Assembly (NCBI GenBank): GCA_003224135.1
Contig: QHYO01000180.1
Span: 19,421-27,218 of the forward strand
Source of the DNA: Acidobacteriota bacterium
Lineage (GTDB): Bacteria; Acidobacteriota; Terriglobia; Acidiferrales; UBA7541
DNA: 7,798 bases
Reading direction: 5' to 3'
Every line of letters begins with the position of its first letter. Within the stretch, counting starts at the first letter, position 1. The notes under the pieces are model-generated. The model was not told where the DNA came from. It made no database searches and saw only the letters and a program-made list of their open reading frames with translations. The position numbers were made by a program, and so were the translations under genes. Shown here one piece after another: positions 1 to 6,163 of this stretch.

Positions 1-1483
1 TGAGATCCACCTCGACGCGGCCTTGCACCTGATACCCGAAATCTTGATGCTCGAGCTTGTTCAGGCTACGTCCCAGCATGGTGGCGCCAGCGACCAGCAC
101 GACTGACAAGGTAGCCTGTACAACCAGCAAAGCTTTGCGGGCGAAGGAAGAACGGTCGCTCGTGCCGCGACCCGATCCGCGGAGTGCTTCCGAAGGATCG
201 GTTTGCGTGGCAAGCCACGCAGGAGCCACTCCGAAAATGATTCCCGTCACCAGCGCCAAGCCGAACGCAAACGCCAACACGACCAACGATGGCGCCGTAC
301 TGATGGGAAGAAAATGAGAACTGTGAAACGCAAGCACGAGAAGCAGCCGCGCCGCTGCCCAGGACACGGCAAGCCCGATGATGCCGCCGCCAACGGCGAG
401 CAGGATGCTTTCCGTGAGCGCCTGAGTGATTATTTGCCGGGGTGTGGCACCGACGGCGATTCGCACGGCCGTTTGGCCGCGGCGTGCGACGCCGCGAGCG
501 AGTAGCAGGTTCGCTACGTTAGCACAGGCGATCAACAGCACCAAAGTACACACAGCCAGCAAGATCCGGAGACTCCGGCCGTACTCCTCTTTCATCACCG
601 CCACACCCGCGCCGGCGGGCACCACATCGACGGTTTGCTTGGGAAGCATCCGCACTACATCGGCCATCCAGTTGGACGGATACCCGGAATCGCTTTGCAT
701 CCATTGCCGCAACGCACCAGTAAGGCGTGGAGCCATTCCGTCTGTTGAAGCTCCTGGGCGCAAGCGGCCAATCATGCGGAGCCACGCCGAAATCGACTGA
801 TGCAACAGTGTGTTGTCACCATTGACCATCGGTTCTTGTTGCAGCGGGAGCCAAATATCAGGAGGATCGCTTTGCAGCGTTTCCCCGAAGAATCCGGCGG
901 GAGCCACGCCGATCACCGTAAACGGATGACCTTCTATCGCGAACGTGGAACCTACGACTGATGGATCGCTGGCATAGATTGTCTGCCAGACGCGATGACT
1001 GAGCACCGCCACCGGGGGAGCCGACGGCTTGTCGTCGTCCGGCGTGAACACCCGCCCGCCGAAGGCGCCTACACCCAGCGTCGAGAAATAATTTCCGGTG
1101 ACGTACTCCGAGCGCAGCGGTCTCGCGAGAGATTCGACGCCTTCACGCCGCGCACCCACACGCCAGCGGCCGGCCTGGAAAGCCGCCACTTCTTCGAATT
1201 CAGGCGCCTCCTTCTTCAGACGCTCGAACAACGAATAGGAAAACATCCCCCACTTGTCCTGAGGCCCGCCTTCGACGCAGCAATCGTCGCCGGAACCGAC
1301 TCTGTAGAGCCTGCCGGGATCAGCAACCGGCAAGGAACGCAGCATCACGGCGTGGATCAAGGTGAATATGGCGGTAGTACCGCCGATTCCCAAGGCCAGC
1401 GTAAGCACCGCCGCAACTGTAAAGATTGGGGACAAGCGGAACTGGCGCAGGGCGTAGCGCACGTTGCTAAGCAGGTTTGACAT
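1..1483 (-). CDS. ADOP-family (MacB/FtsX-like) ABC transporter permease, C-terminus beyond the window
   Basis: This gene is read on the minus strand from an ATG at 1483 and stays open to the window edge, giving 494 residues without a stop. The N-terminus carries the ADOP hallmark VRYALRQF, then a first membrane segment (about residues 18-45, with LTLALGIGGTTAIF). A large periplasmic MacB_PCD-type domain follows (about 50-300, with SGNYF, VAVLSHRVW and FTVIGVAP). Next is an FtsX-type membrane domain from about residue 303 (LLIACANVANLLLARGVARR, then IAVGATPRQI) with further helices near 355-420. ADOP proteins are about 800 residues and duplicate this layout, so roughly 300 residues are missing to the left. 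The start is supported by GAGAGG seven bases upstream. An in-frame ATG at 1570 would add 29 residues but has no good ribosome site and no typical sequence. No ATPase gene is visible, as expected for orphan permeases. The substrate is unknown; MacB relatives couple ATP use to periplasmic export work. Confidence 0.93.
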   Translation of the reverse strand, partial: MSNLLSNVRYALRQFRLSPIFTVAAVLTLALGIGGTTAIFTLIHAVMLRSLPVADPGRLYRVGSGDDCCVEGGPQDKWGMFSYSLFERLKKEAPEFEEVAAFQAGRWRVGARREGVESLARPLRSEYVTGNYFSTLGVGAFGGRVFTPDDDKPSAPPVAVLSHRVWQTIYASDPSVVGSTFAIEGHPFTVIGVAPAGFFGETLQSDPPDIWLPLQQEPMVNGDNTLLHQSISAWLRMIGRLRPGASTDGMAPRLTGALRQWMQSDSGYPSNWMADVVRMLPKQTVDVVPAGAGVAVMKEEYGRSLRILLAVCTLVLLIACANVANLLLARGVARRGQTAVRIAVGATPRQIITQALTESILLAVGGGIIGLAVSWAAARLLLVLAFHSSHFLPISTAPSLVVLAFAFGLALVTGIIFGVAPAWLATQTDPSEALRGSGRGTSDRSSFARKALLVVQATLSVVLVAGATMLGRSLNKLEHQDFGYQVQGRVEVDL

Positions 1484-1765
1484 GAAGGCCCCTCTCAGTA
1501 CCGTACGAAGATCTGTCGCGCGGAGTTCCCCAATTTGCTGGCCTGGGGACCCGCCAGCCGTGAGGCGCATGGCGAAGTTCTAGTGACGTTCGGAGGAGTC
1601 TTTCCTCAGGGAGGACTAAACAGCGAGCCAGTCCCATGCAAAAGAGAAGGGGTCGCTGCGTTCTATAGGGTGGTTACGCTATGGCGGAGAAGCTGTTGCA
1701 GGCGGTATTGATTATGGCGCTCGAAGCACTCCTCGCTGTGACGCCGACTGCATTAGGAGGTGCAC

Positions 1766-2416
1766 ATGAAAACTCTGATGATCGCTGTAGTTGGTTTCGT
1801 CGTTGGCTTCGGTGGTCTGATTGCGAATACCGGCCAGACACAATCGACCAGGGCTCGGCTGGACGGGTCTCTGAACGGGCCGCAATCGAACGAACAAACT
1901 CCGAATAATCTTTTGGCGCGGCTTTCGTATGACAGCACATATGTCACGGAAGAGAGAGGACAGCCACATTTTTCACGGATCTGTTTTGAGGTTTATCGTG
2001 ACGGGCGGTATCGGACATCGAGGATGGCGCTGGGCCGGACGGAGAACCTTCGTGGAACGCTGTCGGAGGAGCAGGTCAGTCAAGTCGCCAGCCTTTTGAA
2101 GAAGGTGGATTTTGACAGCAAGGGAGGTGGGATTGTCCGGCAGGGCTCAGAAACGTTTGTCGCGGAGATTGTGCGAGGCGGACAGACTGCGCGTTTTATC
2201 TGGGTCGATCCTGACCATCACCGGCCATTTCCGGACGCGGCGGAAAGCGTCATTCGATGGCTGCAAGAGTTTAAGGCGCAGGGTGCGACGGCGCTGACGG
2301 CGCCTGAATCGAGCACGATGCAAATTTGCCCGCGAATGTCTGATAGGCCGGTGCAGCCGGTTGCGGCTGTTTGGATGGGGATAGGCAGGGGATGTGCAGC
2401 GGCATGCGGAAGGTGA
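1766..2416 (+). CDS. Exported protein of unknown function, 3' end possibly frameshifted
   Basis: The product is 216 residues as read. The start is ATG 1766, chosen because a perfect AGGAGG (1755-1760) lies five bases upstream; an in-frame GTG at 1760 overlaps that site and is less likely. Residues 1-25 form a hydrophobic signal peptide or anchor (IAVVGFVVGFGGLIA), so the protein is probably periplasmic or membrane-tethered. The mature part contains ICFEVYRDGRYR (72-83), a stretch LSEEQVSQVASLLKKVDF (99-116), and WVDPDHHRPFPD (146-157). The segment ending QICPRMSDRPVQP contains Cys188, which could pair with Cys73. This resembles small exported acidobacterial proteins of undefined function; I do not recognise a named domain. 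The last eight residues (209-216, GCAAACGR) look non-native. Removing one G from the run at 2388-2391 would instead continue the frame for 23 codons to a stop at 2460-2462, giving about 231 residues. No promoter was clear upstream. Confidence 0.8.
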   Translation: MKTLMIAVVGFVVGFGGLIANTGQTQSTRARLDGSLNGPQSNEQTPNNLLARLSYDSTYVTEERGQPHFSRICFEVYRDGRYRTSRMALGRTENLRGTLSEEQVSQVASLLKKVDFDSKGGGIVRQGSETFVAEIVRGGQTARFIWVDPDHHRPFPDAAESVIRWLQEFKAQGATALTAPESSTMQICPRMSDRPVQPVAAVWMGIGRGCAAACGR

Positions 2417-2538
2417 TTCGCTTGCTGAGGCGCGTTTGCAGTCTTTAGGTCGGCAGTTGTAAAAACAGTGTGACCGGGGCGTGCTGAAGGCCATCAGTAG
2501 GACGGGGAACGCACCTAAAAGTGCACTACTGCAAAATC

Positions 2539-2567
2539 AGAAGGGCGTGCGGCTTACACGCCCTTCT
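2539..2567 (-). terminator. Hairpin terminator downstream of dps
   Basis: A perfect 11-bp inverted repeat (2539-2549 paired with 2557-2567, arm AGAAGGGCGTG) encloses a 7-base loop. On the minus strand it lies 30 bases past the dps stop and is followed by GATTTTGC, a short U run. That polarity fits an intrinsic terminator for dps. It also lies about 120 bases past the plus-strand gene ending at 2416 and could stop that transcript as a stem, but on the plus strand no T run follows. Confidence 0.7.
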
Positions 2568-2597
2568 CTCGCAAAGTGTTAGAGAAAACTAAGAAAA

Positions 2598-3245
2598 CTA
2601 GCGGGCGGACGCGGACTTAGATTTTGGCGATTCCTTTTCCGCGGGGGGAGCGTCCGCCTGAACGAGAGGGACGTTCACCAGATGCTCGGAAATGAACCAG
2701 ACCTGGAGCTCGTTGGTGCGGATGATGTCGCTGACAAGCAGGTCGTTGGTTCCATCGTCGCCGGATTCAGCGGCCTGTTTAGCCATGGTGCGAGCTTCCT
2801 TGAGGACGATTTCGTGGACTTCGAGAAGGCGTGAGATCTGGACCGGCACTTCTTCGCGGCCGCGTGGCGGGCGAGGAATGATAGTGGTTTCGGCGACATC
2901 GGCGGCCATGGCGAGGCTGATGGCGCCGAGGCTCTGGATGCGCTCGGCGATAGAGTCGACAAGTTCGTTCTGTTCTTCGTAGTGCTTATCGAAAAGAAGA
3001 TGAAGCTGATAGAAGGTGTGACCAACGACCTGCCAATGATGCTTTTTGTAGAGGTCGCGCAGAGTGATGGTGTCGGCGAGGACCTGATTGAGATTTTCCG
3101 CGCTTTCGGCGCAGACCGATTCATCGAGAGCAATGGAGAGCTTGGCGATTTTTCCATAGGGCTGAATTTCGCGCGCGTGCTGGTGAAGAATGGGCCGGGC
3201 ACGTTCAGTGCCGGCATGATGATTGACCTTTGAATCTCTTGGCAT
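2598..3245 (-). CDS. dps: Dps-family ferritin-like DNA-protection protein
   Basis: This 215-residue protein belongs to the Dps family, which forms spherical dodecamers that oxidise Fe(II) with peroxide, store the iron and protect DNA. The intersubunit ferroxidase set is complete: His70-Trp71, His82, Asp86, Asp97 and Glu101, in the same spacing as E. coli Dps H51/H63/D67/D78/E82. It sits in KKHHWQVVGHTFYQLH and in DSIAERI. It is longer than E. coli Dps (167). It has a leader of about 45 residues (LHQHAREIQPYG at 20-31) that I recall from acidobacterial Dps proteins. It also has a Lys/Ser-rich tail (200-215, PAEKESPKSKSASAR) that could contact DNA. The ATG at 3245 is preceded by AAGGAGG with seven bases of spacing. 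The gene is alone between a terminator and its own putative promoter, so it is probably not co-transcribed with the exporter upstream. Oxidative or starvation control is likely from the family but is not shown here. Confidence 0.95.
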   Translation of the reverse strand: MPRDSKVNHHAGTERARPILHQHAREIQPYGKIAKLSIALDESVCAESAENLNQVLADTITLRDLYKKHHWQVVGHTFYQLHLLFDKHYEEQNELVDSIAERIQSLGAISLAMAADVAETTIIPRPPRGREEVPVQISRLLEVHEIVLKEARTMAKQAAESGDDGTNDLLVSDIIRTNELQVWFISEHLVNVPLVQADAPPAEKESPKSKSASAR

Positions 3246-3319
3246 ACGACGACCTCCTTGTTTCGGCCTTTTCTATTGGCGATGGTAGCCGTGGAAGTTA
3301 GATGTATGTACGCAACGGG

Positions 3320-3349
3320 AGGATAGGTAAAAAAATCGCAGGGCGTCAA
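3320..3349 (-). promoter_or_regulatory. Putative sigma-70-type promoter of dps
   Basis: On the minus strand a -35-like TTGACG (3349-3344) and a -10-like TATCCT (3325-3320) are separated by 18 bases that include a run of seven Ts. Transcription would start near 3313, leaving an untranslated leader of about 68 bases before the dps ATG at 3245. It sits in the 125-bp gap after the exporter stop. This is an assignment by eye from consensus similarity only. Confidence 0.45.
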
Positions 3350-3370
3350 CTGGGGAGAAGTCTGAAAGTA

Positions 3371-4723
3371 TCAGGCGCTTGTGGAAGAAACAGGCTCAGA
3401 CGCGGGCGAGGCGGCGCGGGTGCGTGTGACATAGACGGCGAGAAGAAGAGAGGACATGAGGAGAAGTGCAGCCAGAAAGTAAGGAGCGCCTGGGAGATGG
3501 ATTGCGTACTTGGGAGAGATAGCGATCGCAAAAATTTGCGTGAACAGCGGAGGCCCGGCCATGCCGGTGACGGCGCGAAGAGAATTGATGGCGCCTTGGA
3601 GCTTTCCTTGAGAAGAGGGATCGACGCGGCGGGACATGAGGGACTGAATTGCGGGTGCGGCGATTCCCCAGAGCGCGATGAAAGGAATCACGGAGAGAAT
3701 GATCCAGCCGCGAGCGGCGAGAGCGAATCCTGCGAAGCCTAGGAATCCGAAGAGAAGGCCCGAAAGAAGGCTGCGGCGTTCACCGAAGCGTTTGACGATT
3801 GGTCCGACGAGGACCCCGGAAACGAGGGTGGCGCAAACACCAACGAGAGCGAGCGAGAAGCCGACGTCGCGGCGGCTCCATGCATAGCGATATTCGGTGT
3901 ACAGAGCCCACATGGAAGGAAGGGAATTATGAGCGAGGTAATAAAGAGTGACGACGACGGAGAGTCCGGCAAGTTCGGGATGAGACCGAAGTAAGCTGAG
4001 AGCGCCAAGAGGATTTGCCATATGCCAGGCAGATTTGGCACGCCGCTCGGGCGGGAGAGACTCTGGAAGAATGAAATACCCGTAGATGGCGTTGGCAAGG
4101 CTCAGCGCGGCAGCGGCCCAAAACGGAAAACGTAAATTCATGTTGCCAAGATAGCCTCCGACGGCCGGACCGACTATGAAGCCGAGTCCAAACGCAGCGC
4201 TGATCAGGCCGAAAGCCTTGGCGCGTTTCTCAGGAGGAGTCACGTCGGTGACGTAGGCGAAGGCGGTGGCGACGTTGGAGGTCGTGATGCCGGAAATGAG
4301 GCGACCGACGAAAAGCCAACGGAGCGATGGCGCGAGCGCCATGAAGACGTAGTCGATGGCCAGTCCAAAACAAGAAATAAGGATGACCGGCCGGCGGCCG
4401 AAACGGTCTGACCACGCGCCGAGCAGCGGAGAAAAAATAAATTGCATGGTGGCCCAAGCAAGTCCGAAATAGCCGGTGATAGCCGAAGCGCGCACAAAGT
4501 CGCCGCCTTGGAATTGGCGGATCAGGTCGGGAAGAACAGGGGCGATAATGCCAAAAGCGAGAAAATCAAACGCGACGGTTATGAGAATGAAATAAAAAGC
4601 GGCTTTAGAGGGAGCGATGGGCCCAGATGATGTGGAAGAAGTAAGGGAGGATGACAAAGCGCTCTCCGAGCTGAACGGCCATTGTAGCGGGGAACCAGAA
4701 GTAGCGCCAACACGCGCAAACAT
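3371..4723 (-). CDS. MFS exporter, TetA-like (DHA1/TCR-Tet type)
   Basis: This 450-residue protein is a 12-helix major facilitator transporter that should export small molecules, possibly a drug, in exchange for protons across the inner membrane. Helix 1 carries FDFLAFGIIAPVLP (52-65) with Asp53, matching the TetA pattern. MFS motif A is GAWSDRFGRRP (102-112), between helices 2 and 3. Motif C-like AAFGLGFIVGPAVGG (176-190) marks the antiporter helix 5. A degenerate second-half motif, GPIVKRFGERR, lies at 307-317. A cytoplasmic loop (222-250) divides the two halves. The start is uncertain. ATG 4723 lacks a clear ribosome site and gives a Ser-rich leader of about 40 residues. A TTG at 4657 (residue 23) has GGAG six bases upstream and would give 428 residues, closer to the usual length of about 400. 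The substrate cannot be read from sequence; no TetR-type regulator gene is adjacent. It is divergent from the hydrolase gene. Confidence 0.9.
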   Translation of the reverse strand: MFARVGATSGSPLQWPFSSESALSSSLTSSTSSGPIAPSKAAFYFILITVAFDFLAFGIIAPVLPDLIRQFQGGDFVRASAITGYFGLAWATMQFIFSPLLGAWSDRFGRRPVILISCFGLAIDYVFMALAPSLRWLFVGRLISGITTSNVATAFAYVTDVTPPEKRAKAFGLISAAFGLGFIVGPAVGGYLGNMNLRFPFWAAAALSLANAIYGYFILPESLPPERRAKSAWHMANPLGALSLLRSHPELAGLSVVVTLYYLAHNSLPSMWALYTEYRYAWSRRDVGFSLALVGVCATLVSGVLVGPIVKRFGERRSLLSGLLFGFLGFAGFALAARGWIILSVIPFIALWGIAAPAIQSLMSRRVDPSSQGKLQGAINSLRAVTGMAGPPLFTQIFAIAISPKYAIHLPGAPYFLAALLLMSSLLLAVYVTRTRAASPASEPVSSTSA

Positions 4724-4799
4724 TAGGCGGTAGGTCCGTTTTCGATTGGCCGAACCTTGTCGAATTCGGTCTCAAAAGTGAAAACTGCTCACGCTCTCC

Positions 4800-4828
4800 T
4801 TGAACATAGAGATACTTTATTATATAAA
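4800..4828 (+). promoter_or_regulatory. Putative sigma-70-type promoter of the hydrolase gene
   Basis: TTGAAC (4800-4805) and TATAAA (4823-4828) are separated by exactly 17 bases, close to the sigma-70 consensus. The expected start near 4835 gives a leader of about 60 bases before the ATG at 4894. The AT-rich patch stands out against the GC-rich surroundings. A TATAAT read on the minus strand in the same patch could serve the divergent exporter gene, but no matching -35 was found for it. Confidence 0.5.
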
Positions 4829-4830
4829 GT
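4814..4830. promoter_or_regulatory. Inverted repeat overlapping the -10 element (candidate operator)
   Basis: ACTTTAT and ATAAAGT form a perfect 7-bp inverted repeat with a 3-base spacer. The repeat covers the -10 region of the hydrolase promoter and lies between the two divergent genes. A dimeric repressor bound here would block transcription. The alternative is a chance palindrome in AT-rich promoter DNA. No regulator gene is adjacent to support a specific factor. Confidence 0.3.
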
Positions 4831-4893
4831 GGTTTGCATTTGCCCCCTCTAACGTTAGTGGCAGCGGAGGTTCTGAGAGGAAGGTCTGGAGCG

Positions 4894-6129
4894 ATGAACG
4901 TACCGAGACTCGCACGCCGAATATTCAAAGGCTTCGCCGCATTGGTGATTTTCGGCGTGCTCGGGATAGGACTGCTATTGGGATCGCTTTGGCTGGAGCA
5001 TAGGACCGAGGTCACGCTACCGATACCTACGGGGGCATTTGCGGTTGGTCGTGCGATCTATGATTGGGCCGACGATGTGGCAGTGGACACGCTCGCGCCG
5101 GTTCCGGGAACGAAGCGTGAACTCCTTGTGTGGATCTGGTACCCGGCGGCCGGGCAATCAGCGGCGATTGACGACTACCTGCCCGTCCCGTTGCGAGCAG
5201 AGGTCGAACGCAGTAGCGGCGCGCTCATCAGCAGGTTTTTGACGCGAGATCTGTCGAAGGTACACGCGCACAGCACGCGGAACTCTGAGGTGTCATCGCA
5301 ACAGCGATGCTACCCGGTGGTCATCATGAGGGCAGGGGCTTCTGGCGAAGTGTGGACTTACTCATCACTCGCGGAGGATCTGGCCAGCCACGGTTACGTC
5401 GTCGTGGGATTCGACGCCCCGTATCGCACCAACATCGTTGTTTTCCCCGACGGCCGGGTCATGAGACGGCTGCCGGAGAACAACCCGGAACTCTGTCTTG
5501 GCATGACGGGCCAGGAGCAGGTTCATTGCGTGAACAGACTGCTGACTGCGTGGATTGCCGACATCGCGTTCGTCCTTGATCGGTTGGAGCGATTGAATAC
5601 TTCGGACGCGTCTGGCGAGTTCACAGGACGGCTGGACATTTCCCGAGTGGGAATCTTTGGTCATTCCTTTGGAGGAGCGACAGCAGCGCAATTTTGCCAC
5701 GAGGATTCCAGGTGCAAGGCAGGGATCGATGTGGACGGCGCTCCGCACGGCAGCGTCATTCAAGCAGGCATCCATCGGCCATTCATGTTCCTGCTGAGCG
5801 ACCACAGTCGGGAGTCCGACCCGGAGAGCCATCACATCCTGGCCAACATGCAATCGATTTACGATCGTCTGCCTGCGGACGGAAGGCTGCGGATCGTGAT
5901 CCGCGGGGCGAACCATTTTCTGTTCAGTGACGATGGAGCGCTGTTGAAGAGCCATATCGTGCTGGGGACGCTGCGTATGATAGGCATTCTCGGCATTGAC
6001 GGACGTCGACAGCTTGCCGTGACGACGTACTGCGTGCACAGCTTTTTCGACGCGTACCTTAACGGGAAGGGTGTTTCGCGGCTCAAGCTTCGATCCCCGC
6101 TTTACCCCGAGATCCAAGTTCTTGAGTGA
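4894..6129 (+). CDS. Membrane-anchored alpha/beta hydrolase, PAF-acetylhydrolase-like
   Basis: This 411-residue serine hydrolase is anchored by one N-terminal membrane segment (about 12-34) after a basic stretch (RLARRIFK), which predicts a periplasmic catalytic domain. The nucleophile elbow is GHSFGG with Ser258. Asp281 in GIDVDGAPHG aligns with Asp296 of human Lp-PLA2 (23 residues after the serine in both), and His341 in RGANHFLFSDD is the catalytic histidine. LVWIWYPA (about 74-81) and LAEDLASHGYVVVGFDAPYR are further family landmarks. The oxyanion region reads VVIMRAGASG instead of the common FSHG or FSPG form. The substrate is probably an ester, perhaps a short-chain or oxidised phospholipid, but this is not proven by sequence. 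ATG 4894 is chosen over an in-frame ATG at 4834. It has AGGAAGG (4878-4884) upstream and gives a normal anchor, whereas 4834 lies at the predicted transcription start. The gene is monocistronic and converges with the propeller gene 34 bp away. Confidence 0.88.
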   Translation: MNVPRLARRIFKGFAALVIFGVLGIGLLLGSLWLEHRTEVTLPIPTGAFAVGRAIYDWADDVAVDTLAPVPGTKRELLVWIWYPAAGQSAAIDDYLPVPLRAEVERSSGALISRFLTRDLSKVHAHSTRNSEVSSQQRCYPVVIMRAGASGEVWTYSSLAEDLASHGYVVVGFDAPYRTNIVVFPDGRVMRRLPENNPELCLGMTGQEQVHCVNRLLTAWIADIAFVLDRLERLNTSDASGEFTGRLDISRVGIFGHSFGGATAAQFCHEDSRCKAGIDVDGAPHGSVIQAGIHRPFMFLLSDHSRESDPESHHILANMQSIYDRLPADGRLRIVIRGANHFLFSDDGALLKSHIVLGTLRMIGILGIDGRRQLAVTTYCVHSFFDAYLNGKGVSRLKLRSPLYPEIQVLE

Positions 6130-6163
6130 GGGACGCTGGGTTGTAAGAATCTGACGCGCACGG

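Noticed and set aside
1484..1570. In-frame extension of the ADOP permease from an ATG at 1570 (29 more residues).
   Set aside because: No ribosome site precedes it, an in-frame TAG closes the frame just upstream, and the added residues do not resemble an ADOP N-terminus; ATG 1483 has GAGAGG at good spacing.
1584..1620. Short GGAGGA/TCCTC inverted repeats upstream of the permease.
   Set aside because: The arms are only five to six bases and several pairings compete, so no specific hairpin can be supported.
1681..1908. A 75-codon plus-strand frame starting with a hydrophobic stretch (AVLIMALEALLAVTPTALGG), a possible leader peptide.
   Set aside because: No ribosome site precedes its ATG, it overlaps the better supported gene at 1766 in another frame, and its second half has no protein-like character.
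2371..2462. The segment 2391-2462 as a separate small gene.
   Set aside because: It has no start codon or ribosome site of its own and an in-frame TAG sits at 2382-2384; a frameshifted tail of the preceding gene explains it better.
3326..3345. The seven-T run after the exporter gene (minus strand) as an intrinsic terminator.
   Set aside because: No stem longer than three base pairs precedes it; the run fits better as the spacer of the putative dps promoter.
4605..5015. Minus-strand frame of 136 codons across the divergent promoter region.
   Set aside because: It lies antisense to the start of the hydrolase and out of frame over the start of the exporter, with no ribosome site and no recognisable domain.
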